A stretch of 16,562 nt of DNA from Burkholderiales bacterium (GTDB lineage: Bacteria; Pseudomonadota; Gammaproteobacteria; Burkholderiales; SG8-39). The stretch covers positions 1 to 16,562 of the forward strand of contig SXNB01000258.1 in assembly GCA_005777205.1 (NCBI GenBank). The letters are read 5' to 3'. The position numbers and the translations under genes were made by a program. Within the stretch, counting starts at the first letter, position 1; each line of letters starts with the position of its first letter. Positions 1 through 7,639 of the stretch are shown one piece after another. The notes under the pieces are model-generated. The model saw nothing but the letters and a program-made list of their open reading frames with translations. It was not told the DNA's origin and ran no database searches.

Positions 1-463
1 CAAGGAGAACCGCGAGGTGCCGCGGCTGCGCTACGAGGAGGTGTACCGCCTCAAGCGCGAGTTCCCGCAACTGGAGATCGTGATCAACGGCGGCCTCGCC
101 AGCCGGGCCGCCATCGACGCGCAGGAGGGCCTGGTGGACGGGGTCATGCTGGGGCGCGCCGTTTACCACAACCCCTGGCTGATCGCGGGCAAGGGGATCA
201 CTCGTGCCGAAGTGGTGCAGGCGATGGTCGGCTATGCGCGCGACCAGGCCTCGCTGCGCCATGTCGCTCGCCACATGCTGGGCCTGTACCACGGCCATCC
301 TAGGGCGCGGCGCTGGCGCCAGATTCTGTCGGATTCCACCTGCCTTTCGCAGAACGACCCAGCCCTCCTGAGGGAGGCGCTCGACGCAGTAGAATCGCCT
401 AGATCACAGGAGATGCCCGATGAGCGCCGTCCTCAAGAGCAAGCGATCCAAGCCCGTCCGTGA
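1..463 (+). CDS. dusA: tRNA-dihydrouridine synthase A, C-terminal part (5' truncated by window edge)
   Basis: This is the last 153 codons of a DusA-type flavoenzyme, read from base 2. DusA uses FMN and NADPH to reduce uridines in the tRNA D-loop to dihydrouridine (known for the family). The visible sequence begins with KENREVPRLRYEEVYRLKREFP, which matches the DusA segment after the catalytic region. It then shows the FMN-phosphate loop INGG and the GVMLGRAVYHNP motif, both typical of Dus enzymes. The rest is the helical tRNA-binding domain. The catalytic cysteine lies upstream of the window and cannot be checked. The frame runs 44 bp into the next gene, ending at the TGA at 461-463, so the last residues (after about DAVESP) may be a poorly conserved tail. 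DusA rather than DusB or DusC is chosen from the KENREVP/LRYEEVYRLK wording. Confidence 0.93.
   Translation, partial: KENREVPRLRYEEVYRLKREFPQLEIVINGGLASRAAIDAQEGLVDGVMLGRAVYHNPWLIAGKGITRAEVVQAMVGYARDQASLRHVARHMLGLYHGHPRARRWRQILSDSTCLSQNDPALLREALDAVESPRSQEMPDERRPQEQAIQARP
390..395 (+). promoter_or_regulatory. Candidate -10 element (TAGAAT) before the aldolase-family gene
   Basis: TAGAAT matches five of six bases of the sigma-70 -10 consensus and lies 24 bp before the ATG at 420, inside the end of dusA. No TTGACA-like -35 is visible at 16-18 bp upstream (CCTGAG occupies that place). The same TAGAATC wording recurs before glnS and the Rieske oxygenase. It would allow the aldolase gene to be transcribed independently of dusA. 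Confidence 0.3.
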
Positions 464-1202
464 CCGCGTCAGCAAGGAGGAGTGGCAGCTGCGCGTGGAC
501 CTCGCCGCCGCCTACCAGCTGGCGGCGCATTTCAGATGGACCGACCTCATCTACACCCACTTCTCGGCGCGCCTGCCCGGGAGCGACGAGTTCCTGATCA
601 ATCCCTATGGCCTGATGTTCGACGAGATCACGGCCTCAAACCTGATCAAGATCGACCACGACGGCAACATCATCGACGACCCGCTGGACCTGGGCTACAA
701 CGAGGCCGGCTTTGTCATCCACGGCTGCATCCACGAGGCGCGCCCTGAGGCGGTGTGCGTGCTCCACACCCACACCCGCGTCGGCGTCGCGGTGTCGGCG
801 ATGAAGTGCGGCCTGCTGCCGATCAGCCAGCACGCCATGCGCGTGCAGCGCGAGGTCACCTACCACGGCTACGAGGGGATCGCGCTGGACATGGAAGAAC
901 GCGTGAGCCTGGCGAAGGACCTGGGGCCGAAGTCCAAGGTCATGATCCTGCGCAACCACGGCCTGCTCACGCTGGGGGATTCGGTGCGCGACGCCTTCGA
1001 CTTGATGTACTTCCTGGACTGCGCCTGCCAGATCCAGGTCGACGCCATGGCCGGGGGCATGGAAAACGTGCTGCAGATGACCAAGGAAGCCGGCGACAAC
1101 GCCGCGGCGCAGTTCAACCGCCCCGACCGCTCGTCCACGAAGAAGGATTGGCCGGCGCTGCTGCGGCTGCTGGAACGCAAGAAGGTGAACTACATCGATT
1201 GA
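420..1202 (+). CDS. Class II aldolase/adducin-family protein
   Basis: The 260-residue product belongs to the zinc-dependent class II aldolase/adducin fold, whose members include L-fuculose-phosphate aldolase and many uncharacterised catabolic proteins. Zinc-ligand histidines are visible in HTHT at residues 116-119 (H116 and H118), with a further histidine in LRNHG at 178-181 (H180). The FLINPYGLMFDEITASNL segment (58-75) is the usual substrate-loop region of the adducin-like subgroup. There is no signal peptide, so it is cytoplasmic. The length fits the family. The ATG at 420 is chosen because ACAGGAGA ends 6 bp upstream, and the basic N-terminus leading into VSKEEWQLRVDLAAAY is usual for this subgroup. 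It overlaps dusA by 44 bp in another frame and so is probably at least partly cotranslated. The substrate cannot be read from sequence; the aldolase reaction itself is not established for this subgroup. Confidence 0.9.
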   Translation: MSAVLKSKRSKPVRDRVSKEEWQLRVDLAAAYQLAAHFRWTDLIYTHFSARLPGSDEFLINPYGLMFDEITASNLIKIDHDGNIIDDPLDLGYNEAGFVIHGCIHEARPEAVCVLHTHTRVGVAVSAMKCGLLPISQHAMRVQREVTYHGYEGIALDMEERVSLAKDLGPKSKVMILRNHGLLTLGDSVRDAFDLMYFLDCACQIQVDAMAGGMENVLQMTKEAGDNAAAQFNRPDRSSTKKDWPALLRLLERKKVNYID

Positions 1203-2414
1203 TCAGCCTGCTGCCGGCTTGCGGGTCGGCAGGTTGAGGACCATGCCGATGGACAAGACGAACGCTACCACCACGGTGTAAAACACCGCGTCGGCCTGCC
1301 CGCGATCGAGCAGCCAGCCGAAGAACACCGGCGTCGCGATCGAGCCCACGTCCAATCCGGAGTACACGAAACCGTAGACCTTGCCGGCGGCGCCGGCCGG
1401 CGTCGCCTCGCGCACGATGAAGTCCCGCGACGGATTGGTGACGCCAGTGGCGAAGCCTGCGGCGGCCAGGAACACCGGCAGCATGGCCGCCGGGATCCAG
1501 GCGAGCGCCATCACGAACATGAAGCCCGCGCTCAACGCCATCCCGCTGACCGCGACCAGGTCGTGGCGCGTGGCGCGCACCGCGACAAAGCCCCCGGCGA
1601 ATATGCCCGCGGCGCCGCCCAGCAGGTAGGCGGTGAGCGCGGTCGAGGCCAGCGCCGGCGAAGCGCCGTAGAGCATCCCCATGCTCACCATGCCGAAGTT
1701 CTGCATCGCGACGAAAGCCACCGCGATGAGCACGAAGTAGCCAAAGCACATCAGCACCGGCGCCGAGGCCAGCACCTTCAGATCCGTCGCCAGGCCGCCG
1801 TGGCCCGACTCGCGCCGGCGGTCGGCGGGCTCGACGTCAATCCAGCCGGCGTTGAGGGCGAGAAACAGGATCACCAGCGCCCCGACCGCCGCCGCGCCCA
1901 GCAGCGCGCCACGCCAGTCGAAAGCTGCCGTCATCGCCACGCTGTATACCGGCGCAACGGCGTAGCCGAGGTACCCGGCAATGCCGTGCCAGGAGAAGGC
2001 GTAGCCCAGTCGCGCCTTGTCTACGCGCGCGTTCAGGATCGAGAAATTGCAGGGATGGAACACGCTGTTACCGATGCCGCCCACCACCGCCGCCACCAGC
2101 AGCATGCCGTAGCTGTGCGCGAAGCCCGCCAGCGCCGCCCCCGCCGTGGACAGCGCAAGCCCAGCGAACAGCACGCGCCGCGCACCGAACCGGTCCGCGG
2201 CGAAACCGGCCAGGGTCTGGAAGACGCCAGAGACCGTGTAGTACAGCGCCACGGTCGCCCCGAGCAGGGCATAGGAGACCTGCAGGTCGTCCTTGATCAG
2301 GGGAAACACCGCTGCGGTGGCGATCTGGAAGAAGTGCGAAAGTCCGTGCGCGAGCGCCACGAGACCAATGATCCGGGCACTCTGGCCCAGGGACTGCGTC
2401 GCAGCGCTGTTCAC
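1203..2414 (-). CDS. Major facilitator superfamily transporter (Fsr-like)
   Basis: The 403-residue product is a 12-helix MFS carrier of the inner membrane. The N-terminal part (HGLSHFFQIATAAVFPLIKDD is split across residues 23-43) and the motif A GFAADRFGARR at 70-80 resemble the fosmidomycin-resistance (Fsr) branch; this sub-assignment is from recalled wording and is tentative. Substrate is unknown; export or uptake cannot be told apart. The start is placed at the GTG at 2414-2412, one base after the TGA of the upstream hydrolase gene, because this gives the normal MFS length of about 400 residues. The frame stays open to 2795, but the extra 127 residues are Arg/Ser/Pro-rich and overlap the hydrolase, so they are not counted. 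The tiny gap points to translational coupling with the hydrolase. The stop codon abuts the stop of the convergent aldolase-family gene with no base between. Confidence 0.88.
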   Translation of the reverse strand: MNSAATQSLGQSARIIGLVALAHGLSHFFQIATAAVFPLIKDDLQVSYALLGATVALYYTVSGVFQTLAGFAADRFGARRVLFAGLALSTAGAALAGFAHSYGMLLVAAVVGGIGNSVFHPCNFSILNARVDKARLGYAFSWHGIAGYLGYAVAPVYSVAMTAAFDWRGALLGAAAVGALVILFLALNAGWIDVEPADRRRESGHGGLATDLKVLASAPVLMCFGYFVLIAVAFVAMQNFGMVSMGMLYGASPALASTALTAYLLGGAAGIFAGGFVAVRATRHDLVAVSGMALSAGFMFVMALAWIPAAMLPVFLAAAGFATGVTNPSRDFIVREATPAGAAGKVYGFVYSGLDVGSIATPVFFGWLLDRGQADAVFYTVVVAFVLSIGMVLNLPTRKPAAG

Positions 2415-2415
2415 T

Positions 2416-3171
2416 TCAATCCAGTCCGGACACGAAATCCACGATCGTGCGCAACACCCGTTCCGGCTGGTCCTTGTGCGGCGAATGGCCGCAAGCGGGC
2501 AGCTTGAGCAGCTCGCAGCGATCGCCCGCCTGGCGCGCAATCGCGTCCACCTGGGCCATGGTGCCGTACTGGTCGTCCTCGCCTTGGATCGCGAGCAGCG
2601 GGCGGCGGATCCCGGGCAGCGAGGCCTCGATGTTCCAGTTCCGGAAGGCGGGATCCAGCCAGGCGTCGCTCCACAGGTAGAAGGTCTTGCGCGGATCCCG
2701 GTGGTACTTGCCCAGGCGCTGCGGCAAGTCCGTTGTTTCAAAGGCGCGCGTCGCATCGGCAATGGAGCGAACGGAAATGTCTTCCACGAATACATGGGGG
2801 GCTATGGCGACCACGCCCTGTACCGCATGGCCTGCGCCGGCGTGGATCAGCGCGATGGTCGCGCCGTCGGAATGGCCCACCAGCACCGGGTTCTCCAGTT
2901 GCAGCGCGCGCAGCAGCGCCGGCAGCACCTCCAGCGCCTCGCGGTGCATGAAATCCGGGCCGACGCGCTCCTCGGCGAGCACCTCCGACTGCCCGTAGCC
3001 GTAGCGCTCGTAGACCAGGGCGCGCCGGCCGGTGGCGCGCGCCACCTGTGCCGGGAAATCCCGCCATTGCGGGATCGAGCCCAAGCCCTCATGCAGGAAC
3101 ACGAGCGTGCTCGCGCCCTTGCCCGTCCATTCATAGTTCAGCTTGCGTCCCGCAACCGCAATCACTGGCAT
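2416..3171 (-). CDS. Alpha/beta-fold hydrolase
   Basis: The 251-residue product is a cytoplasmic alpha/beta hydrolase; no signal peptide is seen. The oxyanion-hole region is LHEGLGS (26-32). The nucleophile elbow is GHSDG (99-103) with Ser101. The acid is probably Asp200 in QGEDDQYG (196-203), and the catalytic histidine is His229 in CGHSPHKDQP (228-236). The triad order and spacing are complete, so an active enzyme is expected. The family cleaves esters, lactones, C-C bonds or other substrates, and the sequence does not say which. The gene is followed after one base by the GTG of an MFS transporter, so enzyme and carrier may handle the same compound (inference). The ATG at 3171 is preceded by no clear Shine-Dalgarno sequence and sits 22 bp from the start of a divergent gene. 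Confidence 0.92.
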   Translation of the reverse strand: MPVIAVAGRKLNYEWTGKGASTLVFLHEGLGSIPQWRDFPAQVARATGRRALVYERYGYGQSEVLAEERVGPDFMHREALEVLPALLRALQLENPVLVGHSDGATIALIHAGAGHAVQGVVAIAPHVFVEDISVRSIADATRAFETTDLPQRLGKYHRDPRKTFYLWSDAWLDPAFRNWNIEASLPGIRRPLLAIQGEDDQYGTMAQVDAIARQAGDRCELLKLPACGHSPHKDQPERVLRTIVDFVSGLD

Positions 3172-3193
3172 GAATCCAGATTAGCATGCGTCG
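3172..3193. other. 22-bp gap between divergent starts
   Basis: Only 22 bp separate the hydrolase ATG (3171, minus) from the EamA GTG (3194, plus). Neither side shows a clear ribosome-binding site. The -10 and -35 elements of at least one gene must lie inside the other gene, or transcripts may be nearly leaderless. No confident promoter hexamers can be named. Confidence 0.6.
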
Positions 3194-4087
3194 GTGAAGC
3201 TCACCGCCTGGATCGTCCTCGCCGGCACGCTGCTGCTGTGGTCCGGCAACTGGATCGTGGCACGCGCGGTACGAGACGAGATTGCGCCGGGTTTCGCCAC
3301 TGCAGGACGCCTCGTGGTGGTGATCCTGCTGCTCGCACCGTTCTGCTCGCGCGGCATGGCGCACAAGCTTGGGGCTTACGGCTGGCGCGAGTGGAAGCCG
3401 CTCCTCTTGCTGGGCTGGGCGGGCGGCGGCCTGCACCTCGCGCTGCAGTGGCTCGGACTGCACTACACCACTGCCACCAGCGCCACGCTGTACCTGTCCA
3501 TCGCGCCCGTCTTTATCCTGCTGTTGGTGCGACCGCTGCTGGGCGAGCGAATTGCGGCTCGTCAGTGGGCCGGCGTGCTGATCTCGTTTGGCGGCGTGGC
3601 GCTCATTGGCACCCAGGGAAATTTCTCGCTGGTCTCGTTCAATGTCGGCGACGCGCTCGCGCTTGCCTCGATGGCGATGTGGGGCAGCTACACCGTGTTC
3701 CTGCGCATGCGAAGGGACGAGCTGGACACGCCGGAGTTCATCACCCTCGTCTGCCTGATGGGCCTCGCGTGGATGGCGCCCTGGGTGCTGTGGGAGCTGT
3801 GGGCCGGGAAGAAGGTCGCGCTCTCCGTGCCCGGGGGCCTCGCCGTGCTTTACTCCGCGATCGGCTCACTCCTGCTCGCCTATGCCGGCTGGAACTACGT
3901 CGTGAAGCGCCTGGGTGCGGCGCGCGCCGGGGCGACCATGCACCTCATGCCCGCCATCGCCGTCGGCCTCGCGGCGCTGTTCCTGGGCGAGTACCCGCAG
4001 TGGTTCCACTTTGCAGGCTCCGCCCTTGTGCTGGCGGGGGTGGGTCTGTCCACGTTCCGGCCTCAGAGCCGCAGTGGCCGCCAATAG
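3194..4087 (+). CDS. EamA-family (drug/metabolite transporter superfamily) permease
   Basis: The 297-residue product has about ten hydrophobic segments arranged as two EamA repeats, roughly residues 5-138 and 150-290, which is the usual DMT architecture and length. The first helix carries the common LLLWSGNWIVARAVRD wording. Such inner-membrane carriers move amino acids, nucleotides or other small metabolites, often outward; the substrate here is unknown. The GTG at 3194 is the first possible start after an in-frame TAG at 3182, and the protein begins directly with helix 1, so no upstream start is available. No Shine-Dalgarno sequence is visible. The 3' end overlaps the convergent AttH-like gene by 25 bp, which makes antisense interference at the ends possible. 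Confidence 0.9.
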   Translation: MKLTAWIVLAGTLLLWSGNWIVARAVRDEIAPGFATAGRLVVVILLLAPFCSRGMAHKLGAYGWREWKPLLLLGWAGGGLHLALQWLGLHYTTATSATLYLSIAPVFILLLVRPLLGERIAARQWAGVLISFGGVALIGTQGNFSLVSFNVGDALALASMAMWGSYTVFLRMRRDELDTPEFITLVCLMGLAWMAPWVLWELWAGKKVALSVPGGLAVLYSAIGSLLLAYAGWNYVVKRLGAARAGATMHLMPAIAVGLAALFLGEYPQWFHFAGSALVLAGVGLSTFRPQSRSGRQ

Positions 4088-5133
4088 CCGGTGAGCTCTA
4101 GGTAGCCGCGTCCGACCACTGCGCCATTTAGACTGATCCGCACCGCGCCCTCCCAGTAAATCGTACCAGTACTACTGCGCGCATCCAGTTCCTGATCGTC
4201 CATCATCGGCTCGATCAGCCATTCGCGGCCCAGCACCACGACCTTCATCGCCACCGGGTACTCGGCGCCGGTGCGCGGCGAGCGCCAGCGCCGCAGCGGC
4301 TCGAATGCGACCTGGTCCGGCGCGAGCGCGCGCGTAATGTCCTTTGGGGAGAGCAGCGTGCCGCCCGCGTACAGCGTCTGGCCCGCCGCGTCACGCATGC
4401 GGAAGGCCATCAGCGCGCCGCCGCCCTCCAGGTGGATGCCGATCCAGTCCCAGCCCACCGCGCCCGGGGGCAGGATCTGGCTGGACCACTCGTGGTCCAG
4501 CCAGGCCAGTCCGGTTACCGCCTCCTTCCGGCCGGCGCTCTCGATGCCGCCAGTGGCCGCGAGGTGCGGGACGCTGTAGTAGTAGCTCGCCTCCTCCGGT
4601 GCCGGTCCCTTCTGGGAATAGCCTTCGCGGCCGTTGGCCACCGGCAGGCGCGTCATGCGCAATTCAAGGTCGATGGCGAAGTCGCGCGCCGCGAGCTTTG
4701 CGAGCCAGGCGTTGCGATCCAGATCGAGACGCCAGTCGTCCACCCACACGCGCGTGCTGCCGGTTTCAGCGCCGGCGAGTCCCAGGCTCGCGCGGCCGGC
4801 ACGCTCGTCGTGGCGCAGACGGCCGTGGCGCGTATCGGCCAGCGCCGCATGCGCGACGATGACCTGGCGCGGGACTAGGGCGCCGGGATTGTCGGTGGTG
4901 ATGTCGGGCCGGGCGCGGAAGAACGTCACCTGGAAGCCCAGCGTCTCGCCGCGCGGCGTGGCAAGCGTGCCGGTGACGTACCACCACTCCTGGCGGAAAT
5001 CCGGATGGGCACCGTGGTCACGCGGAAAATCCGGCCGGAAGTCCGGTGTCACCGCCGGATAGGCGATGGCGGCCGGGCGCGCCTGCCCCGGCAGTAGCGC
5101 AAGCGGTAGGGCAAGAAACGAGCGCCGTCTCAC
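4063..5133 (-). CDS. AttH/CrtC-like exported lipocalin-type protein
   Basis: The 356-residue product matches the AttH / carotenoid 1,2-hydratase-like family (two lipocalin-like domains), often labelled predicted secreted hydrolase. Family signatures are FPRDHGAHPDFRQEWWYVTG (36-55), WLDHEWSSQ (211-219), VGWDWIGIHL (226-235), and YWEGAV (326-331) with GRGYLELTGYW near the end. The N-terminus MRRRSFLALPLALLPGQARP resembles a Tat signal (RRxFL), so export to the periplasm as a folded protein is likely. The start is the GTG at 5133-5131, which has GGGAG five bases upstream; the permease stop is 13 bp upstream of it. In AttEFGH-type systems AttH works beside ABC permeases (established context), and this neighbour arrangement supports that reading. 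There are no carotenoid genes nearby, so a CrtC role is unlikely. The exact biochemical activity is unknown. Its end overlaps the EamA gene by 25 bp. Confidence 0.87.
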   Translation of the reverse strand: MRRRSFLALPLALLPGQARPAAIAYPAVTPDFRPDFPRDHGAHPDFRQEWWYVTGTLATPRGETLGFQVTFFRARPDITTDNPGALVPRQVIVAHAALADTRHGRLRHDERAGRASLGLAGAETGSTRVWVDDWRLDLDRNAWLAKLAARDFAIDLELRMTRLPVANGREGYSQKGPAPEEASYYYSVPHLAATGGIESAGRKEAVTGLAWLDHEWSSQILPPGAVGWDWIGIHLEGGGALMAFRMRDAAGQTLYAGGTLLSPKDITRALAPDQVAFEPLRRWRSPRTGAEYPVAMKVVVLGREWLIEPMMDDQELDARSSTGTIYWEGAVRISLNGAVVGRGYLELTGYWRPLRL

Positions 5134-5146
5134 CGATGCTCCCGCA

Positions 5147-7639
5147 TTACCAATCCTCCCTGACCGCGCGTACCGGCGCCATGCCCATCGCCTCGCGGCC
5201 GGAAAACCACGCCACTACCGCGGCGAGCGACACCAGCGCGCCCGACAGCGCGGCGAGCAGCAGCCACGGCGGATGCAGGTCCATGCTCCAGCCGAAGGAT
5301 TGCCGGTTCACCACGTACACCAGCACCAGGCTAATCGCGGCGCCAAGCACCAGCCCGGCGCCCACGCCCAGGGCGGCGAGTAATCCCCCCTCGGCCGCGA
5401 GCATGCCGCCCACCTGCCGGCGCGTCATACCAACGTGGCGCAGCATGCCGAACTCGCGCCGGCGCGCAAGCACGATAGCGCCGACGCTGGAGGCGAGGCC
5501 GAACAGGCCCACCAGCACCGCCACCGCTTCCAGCGCATAGGTCACCGCGAAGGTGCGATCGAACAGGCGCAGAGACACGGTACGGATCTCGCCCGGCCCG
5601 GCGATCTCCAGCTGCTCGCCGCCGGGCAACGCACGCAGCGCACGCGAGGCCTGGTCCGGCGTCACGTCCGGCGCCAGCCACAGGGCCGCATCGTTGGCAC
5701 GGCGGTCGCCGGTGAGCGCAACGTAGCTATCGCGATCGATAACGATGGCGCCGTGCTGGCGCGCGTAGTCGCGCCAGACGCCAGCGACGACGAAAGGCTG
5801 CCGTTTCCCGGCAAGCGGCAACTCGATGCGCTCGCCGGGCTTCCTACCGGTGTGGTCCGCCACAGCCTCCGAGATCCAGGCCGCTGGCGGATCGCCGTCC
5901 CGGCGCTCGTAGAGCCGGCCAGCGAGGGGGAAGCGCGACGCACCGGACCCCTCCACGCCATCGCGCGCGAGCAGCGCCACCGCCGGACGCCCCGAATCGA
6001 GCAGCACGCGCTGGCTGCGCAGGAACTCGACCTTCGAGACCTGCGGGAGCTTGCGCACCTGGTCTTCGAACCCGGGCTCGATCCAGCCGGATTCCCCCGC
6101 ATGCGTGGTGCGGAAGTACAGATCTGCCGGCAGCACCGCGCTCAGCCAGCGGTCCACCGACTCCCGGAACGAGGCCACCATGATCGCCATGGCGCACATG
6201 AGCGCGAAGCTTGCGACGATGGCCGCTAGGCTCACCATCGCCTGCCCGGGGGCGCCGCGCAACTGCGCGAGGGCCAGCGCTAACGGCGGCTGGCGCGGCC
6301 GCGGCAGACGCTCGAACGCGAGGCGCGCGAGCCAGGGCATGAGCAGGATGCCGCCGACCAGCAGGCAGCCGATGGCGAAGTAGCCGGGCAACGGCAGCTC
6401 GCCTACTGCGGGCAGCAGCGCGAGCCCTGCTCCCGTGGCGAGCAGCGCCAAGCCCGGCGCGACGGTGGCCGCGCGCTCGAACAGGCGCTCGCCGTGGCCC
6501 GCCTTGAGCGCCTGGGCGGGCGGCACGCGCGCCGCGTCCAGCGCCGGCAGCCAGGCGCCGGCCACCGCCACCGCGATGCCGGCCGCCCAGTAGGCCACGA
6601 TGTAACCGATCGGTAACATCAGCTCCGGCTGCACGCCGCGGAACAGGCCCGAGCCGAGATCCGCGCCGCCCAGCTGCACCGCGGCCAGCGCGATGCCCCA
6701 GCCCAGCGCGATGCCAAGCGCGCCGCCCGCGGCGCCGATGAGCGCCGCCTCGGCGAGCACCAGGCGGAACACGCCGTGGCCCTGCAGCCCCAGGACCCGC
6801 AGCAGCGCGTGTTCGCCACGCCGTCGCGCCATTTCCAGCGCCTGCGCAGAGAACACCAGGAAGCCACCAGTGAACAGGGCCACCAGCGCGAGCACGTTAA
6901 GGTTCACGCGGTAGGCGCGCGACAGGTTGGCGCCGGACTCCTCCACCGCGTCCACCGTGGCGACATGGACCCCTGCCGGCAATCGCCCCTGGATCGTGGC
7001 GCGCAGCGGGTCCCTGTCCGCGCCCGGTGCGAGGCGCAGGTCGATCCGATTCAGCTGCCCCGGCCTTCCCAGGCGCCACTGCGCCGTGGAGACATCCGCC
7101 AGCGCCGCCGCGCCGCGCAGGGACGAGGCCGGCAGCACGCCCGCGACGCGCAGCTCCACGGCCTGCAATCCGGCGACGATGCGCAGCTTGCCGTCCTTCG
7201 CCAGATGCGCCGCGGCTGCGGACAGGTAGACAGTGTCGGGTTGCAGCAGCTCCAGTCGCCGGCCAGGCTCGTCGCCGAACAGCGCGGGTTGGACCAGCGC
7301 TGCGCGCAATGGGTCGAGCCCGACCAGCCGCAGGGTGCCGCCGCCGGCCAGCCCCGCCTCCAGTTCCAGGATCGGACTGGCCACCGCGACTCCGGGAAGG
7401 CGCGCGAGCTCGGCGTACAGCGTTTCTGGGAATCCGGCGCGTCCGCCGCGCACTTCCAGGTCAGCGTCTCCCGACAGGGCGCGCACGCCGGCGGCCAGTT
7501 CGTTCACCGCGGCTTGGTTGACCAGCTGGACGGCGAAACCGAGCGCGACGCCGAGCGCAATGCCGGCCAGCGACAGGATGACGCGGCCCATGGAACCGGC
7601 GCTGAAGCGGCGCGCGAGGAGCAGGCTAAGCCGGAACAT
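5147..7639 (-). CDS. Long FtsX-type ABC transporter permease (AttFG/YbbP-like)
   Basis: The 830-residue product is an inner-membrane permease of the FtsX/MacB/LolC type, in the long double form. Order of parts: first membrane segment about 18-40; periplasmic core about 45-240; FtsX domain with three helices about 245-375; two central helices about 392-440; another helix about 468-490; a second periplasmic core about 495-690; second FtsX domain about 697-815. Cytoplasmic coupling regions ARRRGEHALLRVLG (271-284) and ARRREFGMLRHVGMTRRQV (725-743) mark both FtsX units. Such permeases use an ATPase to drive lipid, lipoprotein or peptide handling in the envelope. No ATPase gene is adjacent. The ATG at 7639 overlaps the dioxygenase gene by 14 bp, with a G-rich run directly before it, suggesting coupled translation. 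The downstream AttH-like gene is 13 bp away. Confidence 0.92.
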   Translation of the reverse strand: MFRLSLLLARRFSAGSMGRVILSLAGIALGVALGFAVQLVNQAAVNELAAGVRALSGDADLEVRGGRAGFPETLYAELARLPGVAVASPILELEAGLAGGGTLRLVGLDPLRAALVQPALFGDEPGRRLELLQPDTVYLSAAAAHLAKDGKLRIVAGLQAVELRVAGVLPASSLRGAAALADVSTAQWRLGRPGQLNRIDLRLAPGADRDPLRATIQGRLPAGVHVATVDAVEESGANLSRAYRVNLNVLALVALFTGGFLVFSAQALEMARRRGEHALLRVLGLQGHGVFRLVLAEAALIGAAGGALGIALGWGIALAAVQLGGADLGSGLFRGVQPELMLPIGYIVAYWAAGIAVAVAGAWLPALDAARVPPAQALKAGHGERLFERAATVAPGLALLATGAGLALLPAVGELPLPGYFAIGCLLVGGILLMPWLARLAFERLPRPRQPPLALALAQLRGAPGQAMVSLAAIVASFALMCAMAIMVASFRESVDRWLSAVLPADLYFRTTHAGESGWIEPGFEDQVRKLPQVSKVEFLRSQRVLLDSGRPAVALLARDGVEGSGASRFPLAGRLYERRDGDPPAAWISEAVADHTGRKPGERIELPLAGKRQPFVVAGVWRDYARQHGAIVIDRDSYVALTGDRRANDAALWLAPDVTPDQASRALRALPGGEQLEIAGPGEIRTVSLRLFDRTFAVTYALEAVAVLVGLFGLASSVGAIVLARRREFGMLRHVGMTRRQVGGMLAAEGGLLAALGVGAGLVLGAAISLVLVYVVNRQSFGWSMDLHPPWLLLAALSGALVSLAAVVAWFSGREAMGMAPVRAVREDW

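Noticed and set aside
2415..2795. N-terminal extension of the MFS gene to 2795
   Set aside because: The added residues lie entirely within the hydrolase gene, are Arg/Ser/Pro-rich, and would make the carrier far longer than the usual MFS length.
2293..4101. A 602-codon open frame on the plus strand over the hydrolase and EamA genes
   Set aside because: It is antisense to a hydrolase with a full catalytic triad and out of frame with a clear EamA protein. Its translation is Arg/Ala/Gly-rich with no recognisable domain.
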